Source: Cryoendolithus antarcticus (Eukaryota; Ascomycota; Dothideomycetes; Cladosporiales; Cladosporiaceae). Taken from it: 64,000 nucleotides of DNA. Positions 21,628 to 31,131 of this stretch are shown piece by piece. The position numbers and the translations under genes are program-made. The stretch spans positions 832,821 through 896,820 of the forward strand of contig NAJO01000020.1 of assembly GCA_002077065.1 (NCBI GenBank), written 5' to 3'. How positions within the stretch are numbered: the first letter of the stretch is position 1; the number at the start of each line of letters is the position of its first letter. The notes beneath the pieces are model-generated. The model saw only the letters and a program-made list of their open reading frames with translations. It made no database searches and was not told the origin of the DNA.

Positions 21628-22767
21628 CTACCAAGGCGGAAGTGTAGTCTTGATGAGCTTGGTGAAGAAAAGTGGGCCCCAGCGGCCACCACTAGGGTGA
21701 TCCGGCAGTACCAGCCATCCATACGTCGTCCTCTCGGCGAAGTCCAGCAGACCTTGCTCTACTTGTGGCTCAAACTTGATGACTTCGGCTGTCCACGTGA
21801 ATTCGCCTTTCTTTACTCTCTTCTCGAGTTGTGCCAATGTCTTCTCAATGACGCCGTCGTTTTCTTCGTTGGAGACGGAGCAGGTGGCGTAAAGCACAAT
21901 GCCACCAACACGGACAGCACGAAGCGCGGTCATGAGAAGCTCGTGCTGGGTCTCAGCCATCCGCTTGGCCGTCGCTGGACTCCATCTAGCCAGCTCGTCA
22001 GCCACTGCACCTGCTTTGCCACTCGATACCTTGGCTTGTGCATGAACGATATGTCGTTCGCTCGAGCAGGGCGCATCGACCAGCACTTTGTCGTACCCAC
22101 CAACACCCAGTGGGAAGGCCTGAGCGCCCCTTGTACCGTCGAGTTGGAGAACCTTCTGCTGACCAGACGTGGCTAGTGAAGCAGGCAAGTACTGCGAGAG
22201 GTTGTCTGCAAGTCGCCGGTTCCGAGTCCGATCGAACTCGTTCGAATGTAAGGCACCCTTCTTTGCGCCAGCCATCGGAGGTCCAGGATAGTCAGGCTGC
22301 AGGTGCGACCAGATGCTCTGAGCAATAGCAACAGACTTACCACCAGGTGCAGCGCAGAGGTCCAAGACTCGATCTCCCGGAACGATGTGAAGCATGTGAA
22401 CAGCAACCGCTGAAGCTGCATCCAGGTTCCAGTGAGTCAGTAGTCCATTCGAGGCCTGCCTTGGCTGAGAGAACGGCGCATCAGGATCTTCGGCATCGTC
22501 ATTGCGAACGAAGACTTGTATGTCCTCGCTGTGGATGTCGCTCGGGGCAGAGGGTAGGACCACGCGGCGAAGGCACTCCGGACTACCTACTACGCTGTTG
22601 AAGTCTGCTAGAGCTATGTAACGATTGTCTAGCGCGGCATATCGTGTCTTTGCGAGCAGGGCTGGGTACAGAGACGCGTTCCATCGATCACCATATCGGG
22701 TGGCCGACGAAAAGTGAGCGGAGAACGCGTCTTGTTGTGAGGACTGTGGGCGCTTGGTCTTCGTCAT
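21628..22767 (-). CDS. NSUN-family RNA cytosine-5 methyltransferase
   Basis: This is a SAM-dependent enzyme predicted to make 5-methylcytosine in tRNA or rRNA. It is a single exon of 379 aa from ATG 22767 (G at -3); an in-frame TTG further upstream was rejected. NOL1/NOP2/Sun features are a SAM-binding LDLCAAPGGKS motif, a motif IV VDAPCSSERH with the product-release Cys, and a motif VI YATCSVSNEEND with the catalytic Cys. The overall layout resembles NSUN3/NSUN4-type enzymes, which are mitochondrial in animals. The N-terminus here is Lys/Gln-rich and not a clear presequence, so localisation is open. Confidence 0.87.
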   Translation of the reverse strand: MTKTKRPQSSQQDAFSAHFSSATRYGDRWNASLYPALLAKTRYAALDNRYIALADFNSVVGSPECLRRVVLPSAPSDIHSEDIQVFVRNDDAEDPDAPFSQPRQASNGLLTHWNLDAASAVAVHMLHIVPGDRVLDLCAAPGGKSVAIAQSIWSHLQPDYPGPPMAGAKKGALHSNEFDRTRNRRLADNLSQYLPASLATSGQQKVLQLDGTRGAQAFPLGVGGYDKVLVDAPCSSERHIVHAQAKVSSGKAGAVADELARWSPATAKRMAETQHELLMTALRAVRVGGIVLYATCSVSNEENDGVIEKTLAQLEKRVKKGEFTWTAEVIKFEPQVEQGLLDFAERTTYGWLVLPDHPSGGRWGPLFFTKLIKTTLPPW

Positions 22768-23326
22768 TGCAAGGGCGGTTCGTACAGATTGCCCAGAAGG
22801 AAGAGCGTGGAAGCAACAAGTTTGACACAAGCAACATTAGGGGAAAGTACTTCGTATTTCTGTTCGACTATTCCATGTCAAGGAAAGTGAAGCGCGCAGA
22901 GAGACTCAGGATCACTACAGCGTCGAAATGTGACATCGCTGTAAGTGAATGGCGAACGATCGATTTTTGCTTGAGATACGGTAGTGAATGTGCTGCCGCA
23001 ACGGAGTAGAGGATCAACAACCCCCAGTGCTCATGGACGAGATGGAGTCGATCCTTAGCGCCGGCATCAACGGACCGCCCCGTTCGCACGCGTTGATCCG
23101 AGAGCTTCACGAATTTCTTGCGACTGCAGTGCAGCTAGAAGAAGCTTTGGCTGTCTGTAAGAGATAGCACTCTACCTTGCGCCACTGGACGACTCAGTGC
23201 GCAATCCAGCACACAGCGCTATACACCCTCTGCCCCGGCAACCTAACCGACACGATTGACTCTTCGTCGACCGCTTCACCACCAATTCCCAATCGACGAG
23301 ACTTACACAGATAGAACGCGAGGAAT
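22768..23326. other. Divergent promoter region NSUN gene / GAR1
   Basis: This 559-bp spacer separates two divergent RNA-modification genes and must hold both promoters. It contains one protein-like short ORF at 23033-23167, listed separately. I see no snoRNA-like box pair. Confidence 0.5.
23033..23167 (+). CDS. Short ORF in the GAR1 leader region (possible uORF or first exon)
   Basis: This is a 44-codon frame starting ATGGACGAGATG and ending TAG. Its composition is protein-like: a leucine/alanine-rich amphipathic stretch with HALIRELHEFL and VQLEEAL segments. A GTAAGA donor-like hexamer lies just before the stop, so the frame could also be the first exon of a longer gene. It is 160 bp upstream of the GAR1 ATG on the same strand. 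I do not recognise a family, and translation is unproven. Confidence 0.25.
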   Translation: MDEMESILSAGINGPPRSHALIRELHEFLATAVQLEEALAVCKR

Positions 23327-24018
23327 ATGTCATTCCGTGGCGGTGGTCGAGGCGGCGGAGATCGTGGTGGGAGTCGCGGAGGATTCAGGGGCAGCGATCG
23401 AGGCGGACGCGGTGGTAGCAGAGGAGGCTTCCAGTCATATGGACCACCCGCAAGCGTCCTAGGTACGGCGACGTTGTATCCCTACTCGCTACACAGGTGC
23501 TGATCTAGACTGCAGAAATGGGCACCTTCCTCCACGCCACCGAAGGTGAAATGGTCTGCAGCAGCATCAACCCCAAGATCCCCTACTTCAACGCACCCAT
23601 TTACCTCGAGAACAAATCCCAAATCGGCAAAGTCGAAGAGATCCTCGGACCCATCAATCAAGTCTACTTCACAGTCAAACCAGGTGAGGGCATGCAAGCA
23701 ACGAGCTTCAAGGCAGGTGACAAGGTGTACATTGCTGGAGACAAGTTGCTGCCGCTGGAGAAGTTCCTGCCCAAGCCAAAGCCGAACCCGGGAGCGCCGA
23801 AGGTGAAGAAGCCGAGAGGCGCTGGAGCTGCTGGACGAGGTGGGCGAGGCGCACCGAGAGGGAGAGGTGCACCGAGGGGACGTGGTGGCGATCGCGGCGG
23901 TAGAGGTGGTTTCGGTGCGAGCAGAGGTGGGTTCAGTTCGCGTGGTGGCAGTGGGTTCGGGGCTAGGGGCAGTGGCGGGTCGCGAGGTGCGCCAAGAGGG
24001 CGTGGCAGAGGGTACTAG
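23327..24018 (+). CDS. GAR1: H/ACA snoRNP protein GAR1
   Basis: Gar1 is a core protein of H/ACA ribonucleoproteins, which guide pseudouridylation of rRNA in the nucleolus. The exons are 23327-23462 and 23516-24018 with a 53-nt intron, giving 212 aa. The central Gar1 RNA-binding domain (about residues 46-120) contains the conserved [13 protein letters not shown] start, [24 protein letters not shown], and a KPGDK-like segment. It is flanked on both sides by Arg/Gly-rich GAR domains, 45 residues N-terminal and ~80 C-terminal, exactly the family architecture. The intron falls right at the boundary between the N-terminal GAR domain and the core. Confidence 0.96.
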
Positions 24019-24434
24019 AAAGGCTCATGACGTGGAACGTATGCCTCGGGCGCAGGCCAAATGAAGGAGAGATGTACACGAAGAGCAATTGGCGTTCTGG
24101 CGTATGGCAGGCATGACTTGGGATCCCATGGCTGAAGATGTCGTTCGGGGAGATGTATACCTACCGCAAAACGGTGCGATCGTAAAGTACTCGCAGTACT
24201 ACAGCGAAGCATCACAACGCTCGATCTCATCTGATTCGCTTCGCTAGTCTCTCACGTTCACACGATGCACTCGAACAACCCATGAGATGATTCAGCGTCA
24301 ACTATACGACCAAGCGAATGGGTTTCATTGCCAAAGCATACATGTATCAAGAAGAGTATTTTGCCATGCGCACTAAAGCCATGTCCCGTATCAATCTCGG
24401 ACAGCGATCAACGCCATCTGTGACCGTCGTTCCC
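24019..24434. other. Convergent 3' spacer GAR1 / xylanase
   Basis: This 416-bp region lies between two gene ends. I see only presumed 3' untranslated sequence. Confidence 0.5.
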
Positions 24435-26088
24435 CTAGTAAGCCTGCACATACTTCACCAGATCCTTGTACGCCTGCTTAGACTGGAAACTGCTATCGAA
24501 CAACAACGGGTTGCTTCCCGGCCTCCAGCTCTGCGAGTCAGACACACCCCAGATCGTAATACCTACACAGTTCGAGACATCCAAGCAGGCCTTGAAGACA
24601 CGCTCGTAGTCCGCGCTCGCGGCGCCGGCAATGTCGACCTCGGTGAGGGCGACCTCGGGGGCGGCGGCGGAGAGCGCCTTGAGGGCTGCTGGTGTGCCGG
24701 TGTTGCCTGCGGACAAGTGGGTCTGCGAGCCAATGCCGTCGATGGGGACACCGGCCGCGATCCACTTCTTGACGTTGGAGATCATGCCGGTAGTCTTGGG
24801 ATAGGTGGCGCTGTCGAGGTTGTAGTCGTTGATGTAGAGCTTCGCGTCGGGATCGGCTTTCTTGGCTGTAGCGGTTGTTAGATGTGTGCGACGGATGCAG
24901 AGAGGTGGCGATGCTGAGACTTACCAGCAGCGAATGCGATCGAGACGAACTTCTCGCCGAGAAGTCTGGAGAAGACGCTGTCGCGTAGAGTGCCGTCCTC
25001 GTTGAAGATCTCGTTGACGACGTCCTGGTGTTTGTGTTAGTACATTGTACGTCATAACCGCGGAGAGATATAAGACATACCCATGCGTAACATTTCCCCT
25101 TAAGGTGGCCAGCTACGCCAGCGATGTGGCCCTCAATGGCTGACTGCAAGTCACCAGCCTGAGTGATAGCAGACACCCACGATGGCAGCTGGCTGTGCCA
25201 GAGAAGGTTGTGGCATCGAAGGATCTTGCCGTTGGCTTGTGAGTACTTCACCAATGTATCGGCACCGGTGAAGGTGAAGTGGCCACGCTCAGACTCGGTA
25301 GCATCCCACTTCATCGAGTTCTCGGGCACCAAGCCACCGAAGTCAGCCGCGATGATCGGTGTGGTCTTTGCGTTGAGGGTGCCAGAGTCGGCACAGGTAC
25401 CGACGTACTTCTTGCCCTTAGCGCGGAAGACAGCATCGAGGCTGCCCGCGGCGGATGAGGCCGTAGGGCCGGACGCAGCGACGCTGGTAGCGCTGGCCTT
25501 GGTGGAGGTAGCGACGGAAGTAGCATTAGCTGAGGTCGGCACAGCGGAGGTGGCTGGCTCGGTGAAGCTGATTGGCGCAGAGAACCCTGGGCCACCGGCT
25601 GAGGTAGTCGCTTTGACTAATGAGACTGGTGCTGCTGTACTGGTCTTTGTGACTTTCGTTACCGCACTGCTTTCGCCCAGAGAAGAGGCAATGGATGTGG
25701 CGGGTGCAACGCTGCTCAGAGCTGGTGCAGTGACGGTTAATGTTACAGCTGCACAAGCAGTCGCATTTGTTGTCGGGTACGGCGCAGTGACAGGATCAAC
25801 GACAACGTTGCTCTTGCCAGTCGAGAAAACTGGGCGAGAGCTCATGGAAGTTCCGATCGTAGGAACGCCGCCAGTTGGGACAATCGTGTGAGCGCTGCTG
25901 GTGGTTTTGACCGGGGGCTTGCCGCCAGTGGGCCCAGCAGAAAGTGTCGGTTTGGCAGGCGGTCCAGTAGGTGGCTTGGGGCCGATGGGAAAGCCAGGGT
26001 GATGGGGAGGCTTAGGAGGCTGCATCAAAGGCGTGGCGTATACACCAGCCGCGAACGCCGCAAGGACGGATAGTTCGGCGACACGCAT
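24435..26088 (-). CDS. Secreted GH10 endo-1,4-beta-xylanase with long Pro/Ser/Thr-rich N-terminal extension
   Basis: This enzyme hydrolyses the xylan backbone outside the cell. The exons are 26088-25081, 25024-24925 and 24865-24435 (introns of 56 and 59 nt), giving 512 aa. A signal peptide spans residues ~1-18. Residues ~20-215 are low-complexity, first Pro-rich then Ala/Ser/Thr/Val-rich, with only a single Cys-containing patch and no recognisable CBM1. The GH10 barrel occupies residues ~215-512: [20 protein letters not shown], acid/base Glu341 in DVVNE immediately after intron 1, GIGSQTHL, nucleophile Glu445 in LTEVDI, and a closing [12 protein letters not shown]. The catalytic pair and spacing are intact. 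The gene is divergent from an AA9 LPMO across a 1.75-kb spacer, suggesting joint induction on plant polymers. Confidence 0.95.
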
Positions 26089-27842
26089 CTTAAAGCTTTC
26101 TATGTGTGATGTAGAATTCGAGGTGCTTTGGAAAGGCTTGATCGGAAACGAGTGACTGAAGGAGCGAATGAACTGCGAGCCAGTCGCGTTGAAAGAGAGT
26201 GTATCGTTGAATAGGATGAGGCAGATGCAAGAAGGACTCGTGACTTAAGCTTCCTTATACAAGAGCAGGAGAACCTTTTTACTGCAGCTTTGCCATAGCG
26301 TACTGTACCAGTCCACATCAGCCGTGACTATGGACATCATCCTGAGAAGAAACTGATTGCGGCTGCCGCAGATAGACGTCGATGCAGTGATACGCTACAC
26401 ACTTGTATCAGGTTGACCACGTCTACTGTGGGGGTCAGAGTCAGTCGAGGGGCTTACACAGTTCATGCCACAGCGCTTCGCCTCGTTGACGTTGCGGACT
26501 CGTCTACAAGCATTGAATTCCACGCTCTGCCGTCCACGGCTTGAACTTGTTGGACAGGAGATGATGCTGTGTGCGTTCGTTCAGACAATCGTTGACCATG
26601 TCATGACGCTCCTTTGAAAGATCGTCTCCATTGTCGAACTGTGGTCAAACATTGGTACCGGGTCCAGCCGAGCACTCATCTCCCCCAGTCTTGGCAATGC
26701 TCTGCATGAAACGACGTCGAAACATGACACTCTCGCCGCTCGGTAACTAGTCGTACCACTGTATGATCGTCGACCTACAGCTCACCATCGTACGCCAAGC
26801 CAGGACTGGTGCTAAGCAGAGCGTCAACGCGTCACAGCAGCTCGACCTCGAAAGCACAACGGACAACATCGACCTAATCAATTGTAGACCGCGGATATAC
26901 CAGCTGCACGTCGCATCAAGGCCAACTCGGATTCGCCAGACATCGAAGATGCTACAGTCTTATAGGCCACACTTCTAGATCGATGCAAAGACGATCTGCT
27001 CTTCTTCTTGGCGCGAAGATTCTATTTCCACGTAAGGTGGACCTATCAGCGTTCTGTGCGACTGCTCCGATAGTGCGTGTTCATCTCACCAAGGACCTTG
27101 GATATGGAAGTGACAGCTACAGTACAAAGTGACTGCACCTACCATACTCTATGCGGCTGATCCTCCAGAGCATCACCTTGGCAACTAAACCTTGGAGGGA
27201 CGACCTATTGGTTGGACGCAAGGCACCGTGTGTAGATACCCAAGGTCATGAAATGCATGGCTTTCGCTGCTGAGATTTGGCGGATCGTGGATCATTTCAC
27301 TCCAGTCACGAGGTGACAGGCTGTCATTCTACTGACCTACACAAGCCAAAACAATGAAGCAGCTGTTCGAATGGTGGCCACAGCACGAATCTGATGTCGT
27401 GTCTTGGCAATGAGGCTTCGAAAGTTGAAACCGTTCACTGATCGCCAGGACTCTTGGCACATATCCGAGCGTATCAGCATACTAAGCGAGTCTATTGACA
27501 GCATGTGCGCTTCCTCCTGCACACGAAAGCGACGTCTCATCGTAGCTGGCGGGTAGGCAATCTGGTACGGAACGCCAGGCGCTACTAGAACCATGAACAT
27601 TGGTTCCACCAACCACACAAGACCTGTGCTTCAGTATGAGGGCACGATGGACAGAAGGTGGAAGTATATGTTAAGACAACCCTCTGTGTGTGTTCGCCGC
27701 CTCTTTGAATTATCATCTTTCGCACTTGCGCAGTCACTCGTTCCCTTCCACGCAAGTCTAGACCATTTTACCGCTCCTTCGTTGATCGAAGTAGATAGCA
27801 TTCCATCTTCAGCCTCTTACTTCAACCCAACAAACTGGCAAC
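26089..27842. promoter_or_regulatory. Shared divergent promoter region, xylanase / LPMO
   Basis: This 1754-bp spacer separates two head-to-head secreted plant-polymer enzyme genes, and no gene is seen inside. By eye it holds GGCWWW matches of the Xyr1/XlnR type (GGCAAA on the minus strand at 26289-26294, GGCTTT at 27259-27264) and SYGGRG matches of the CreA type (GTGGGG at 26428-26433, minus-strand CTGGGG at 26683-26688). A minus-strand GTATAAG at 26254-26260 is a plausible TATA box ~165 bp before the xylanase ATG. These short motifs occur often by chance, so the regulatory reading is inference. Confidence 0.45.
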
Positions 27843-28847
27843 ATGGTTAACGCCCTTGCCTTCCTAGCCTTGCTGAGCACAGCAACCGCGCACTATACCT
27901 TCGACCGCCTCCAGGTGAATGGCGCTCAAGTAGGGAAGTCGTGGCAATACATCCGCTCTCACACCCGGGGGTATAGTAAGTACCCCCTCATGCCCAGCAA
28001 CTCGTCGCTGATCTCCAAAACCTGATTCGCATCGATAGTGCCAACCAAGGGGAACGATATCCTGTCCAATGACTTCAGATGCCAACCTGGCTCGTCCGGA
28101 TCTAACACGGATGTCTACACCGTGAAGCCTGGCGACAAGGTCAGCTTCCTCGGAGCTTACGGCGTGACCTCAATCGAACATGTAAGGGACTCGGATGTGA
28201 GAGAGGTTTAGAGCACTGACATTTCCTTAGCCTGGCCCCGCGCAAGTATACATGTCTAAAGCCCCTTCGGGCAGCGTAAAAGAGTACGACGGCTCTGGCG
28301 ACTGGTTCAAGGTCCGCGAAGCCCTCTTCTGCTCTAACCCCGGGAATGATGGCGCCTTGAAGGCAGCTTGGTGCACGTGGGGCCAGCCTGGCATCGAGTT
28401 CGAGATCCCTGATCGTCTGCCCAATGGCGAGTATCTAGTCCGCGTCGAGCACATCCCACTTCACGGCGCGCAAGGCAAGGCAGGAGGCGGTAAGTCAAAA
28501 GATCTTATGTCCGCTGACTACGTACACGTGCTGATACCAATACAGCCGAGTTCTACTACTCCTGCGGCCAGCTCAAGATCGAGGGTGCCAGTAGCTCTGC
28601 CTGGCTGCCCACTCGCACAGCCAAAATCCCTGGCATGATCCAGCCTGATGATGCTGCTGTCACCTTCAACATTTGGACGACGGTCAAGAGCTATCCTTTC
28701 TCGCCAGGCTCGGAGCTCATCATCGGCGGCACCACATGGGGCACCGCGGACGGCTCCAGCAAGGGCGTTGTCAAGCAGTTGACAAAGCGTACTATTGGCA
28801 TGGTCGGCAGCGCTGCCGTACGAGCTAGGTCTATGATCGGGTTGTAG
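27843..28847 (+). CDS. Secreted lytic polysaccharide monooxygenase, AA9 family
   Basis: AA9 enzymes are copper-dependent and cleave crystalline polysaccharides oxidatively outside the cell. There are four exons, 27843-27975, 28039-28181, 28231-28489 and 28546-28847 (introns of 63, 49 and 56 nt), giving 278 aa. A 16-residue signal peptide ends at ATA, leaving His17 as the N-terminal copper ligand (HYTFDRL). The second ligand His92 lies in EHPGPAQVYM, directly at an exon boundary. His170 in RVEHIPLH and axial Tyr182 in EFYYSC complete the active site. The usual Gln two residues before the Tyr is Glu180 here, which is unusual for AA9. There is no CBM1 at the C-terminus. Length and motif order otherwise fit a single-domain AA9. 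Confidence 0.93.
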
Positions 28848-29646
28848 GGATATTGAGCTGTTGTTGTGGGGTCTGGGAAGCGAGGCTCCAGTGGCTGTGT
28901 AGGCTTCATTCGATCCTTATTTAAACGACCTCTCTGCGTTCGTGGTGTCCCTGGTGCCTCGGATCAAGGAATCGAAATACCGGGAAGCCGTGTTCCTTGA
29001 ACTCCAATGCCATACCCAAGACCAAATTCGCCGCTGTGAGCCTGAGATGAAGGACCATCCATTAGTCCACGTCTGCCTCGGGTCATTGTCGTATAGTCGT
29101 TCATGTAAAGACGTTGCGATGTATTAAACCTCGATACGCTTTTGATGAATTCAGACTCGATAATTGATGAGTGTGGAATGTCCCATTAATGACTATATAT
29201 ATGCCGCCTACGACCCGAAGCGTTCTGGTCGCTCCTTCAGCATCCGGGTATACTGCATCGCTGCGACCATACTTCCCATACTACCTCCACGCCTCTCAAG
29301 TCGTCACTTCGTCATTCGAGCCGACCGTGCGAATCGCGTGTGTGTATGCGGGTCGCGGTCGGCTGAGCTAAAATTACAGTACGAGATGACGCTAATCATC
29401 TCATGAATCGTTTTGACGGTACGGCGAGAATTCGCTGTTATGTGTACCGCTGAAGTTCGATGTTATGTAGCGCGAGACGGATGTGCGCGATGTGATGCGC
29501 GCTGACGGCGGAGGTCCGCGTCCGACATTAGGCGCTGTCGATTGGCAACGTAAGAGCCGCGCTGACTTCCACCAGGCTGTTGGATAGCAGAGCCGCCATG
29601 ATAAGTTCTCGACGGTGCGAGATTGCAGTGTTGCTGTGTGTATCAC
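28848..29646. other. Convergent spacer, no gene seen
   Basis: About 0.8 kb lies between the 3' ends of the LPMO and the Gln-rich protein gene. Only short random-looking ORFs occur, and there is no repeat or RNA signal. Confidence 0.5.
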
Positions 29647-31131
29647 TCACACGGCAGTCTGCTCGTCCCAAGTGTCGTTCAGCAGACCCTGCCAGTCACC
29701 CTCACCGGGCGTAAGCTGGCCACTGCTCGTTTCCTTGAAGGGGTCGAGCGTGAACGAGTCCTGGTACCCACCGAAGCCGTAGCCTGCAGGCGTGAACGGC
29801 GACATGACACTGTCATTTGCAGGCGAGTTGGTGAACGCGCCATTGTTGTCGAGCATCGACATCGACAGAGTCTGATTCATGCCGTGCATGTGGTGCTGCG
29901 GCATGTTCACATAGCTGGGCGATGTGCCACCACTACTACCCTTCGACTTGCCATTGGGGTTGTATGAGTAGAATGGCTGTTGGGCTGGTTTGCCATACTG
30001 CGTCTGCTGTTGCTGAGGTGGCATGAACATCGATGACAGGTTGAGGTCCGATGGTGCACCGGCGAGCAATTGCTGCGTCGACATTGGCAGTGTCGCGGAC
30101 AATGGATCAAAATTGCCGTTGCCAAAGCCACCACCGCCGCCATTGAACGGCGAAGGGAACGTTGCTTGCGAAGCCTGCTGTGAAGATGCTGAGCCTTGCT
30201 GTGCGGGTGCCTGCTGCGGCGACCTTTGCTTGAAAGCATGAGCCGTTGCAAGATTGGTGAGCGAGCCATTTCGCGACATGACGGGAGATCCACCATGGCT
30301 CGAGGTTGCTGGTCCTGTGTACGACACGGGCGTCGCAGGCGTGGCCTGCTGCAGTGGAAGTGACGTGCGTCGATCTTGAAACTTGACATTGTCGACAGGG
30401 CTTTGTGATGATCGAGGAAGCTTGAGATGAAGGTCATGATCCTTCGGTGTTGCGATCGAAGCCGACCGAGAGTGTTGTCCGGGTTGCATCGGCTGCCCAT
30501 GATTGACTGGGTAGGGTGCTTGTCTGTAATTGGTCGGCGACCTACTTGTTTGCTGTGGCTGTTGTTGCTGCTGCTGTGTTTGCGGCGGCATCATTGGCGT
30601 ATTGTTGAATGCATGCTGTTGCTGCTGAGGTGTTTGACCTTGCGTTGGCATCTGCATCATGTTCGGGTTCATGAACTGGCTGATGTTGTTGAACTGATTG
30701 TTCTGCCATGCATCAGATACAGCCTGGCCGAGTGCACTACGCATGGCAACATGGTTGGTAAGGTAAGCAGCTAGACGACGATCAAAGTCGGCATTCTGTG
30801 TCTGCAAGTGAGCAGTCAAGCGTCGGTACTGCATCGGAAGGTCGTCGTCCTCTTCTTCGTACATCTCCTCGTTGATGACATCGGCTTCGGTGACGCGGAG
30901 AGACCGGCCTGTTCGGCGCTTATGTATCTCTGAGGCACGCCTGGCCGACTCGATGCGAGCCTCTAGACTGCGGTCGCTTCGTCGCGAAGCGGCAATGTAT
31001 GCTCTATTGCAACTGTCAGATCATGCGAAACAAGTCGCGGTCATTCCACGATACACATACCTCTCTTGGTTCTCTTCATGTGTGCGCTCCGTCTTCACGG
31101 GCTTCGACGGCATTGTCCTGACTGCCGGCAT
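29647..31131 (-). CDS. Conserved fungal Gln/Asn-rich protein, putative regulator
   Basis: The exons are 31131-31061 and 31003-29647 with a 57-nt intron, giving 475 aa. The N-terminal ~120 residues are highly structured and charged (AYIAASRRSDRSLEARIES, ASEIHKRRTGRSLRVTE, a YEEEDDDLP acidic patch, QYRRLTAHLQT) and look like the conserved domain of a Pezizomycotina-specific family. I know this only as uncharacterised. The rest is Gln/Met/Pro/Ser/Asn-rich with polyQ runs, resembling an activation or prion-like domain, and ends in an acidic Trp-containing tail. A nuclear regulatory role is inference from composition. The gene has an unusually long gene-free upstream region of 3 kb, as often seen for regulated transcription factors. 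Confidence 0.75.
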
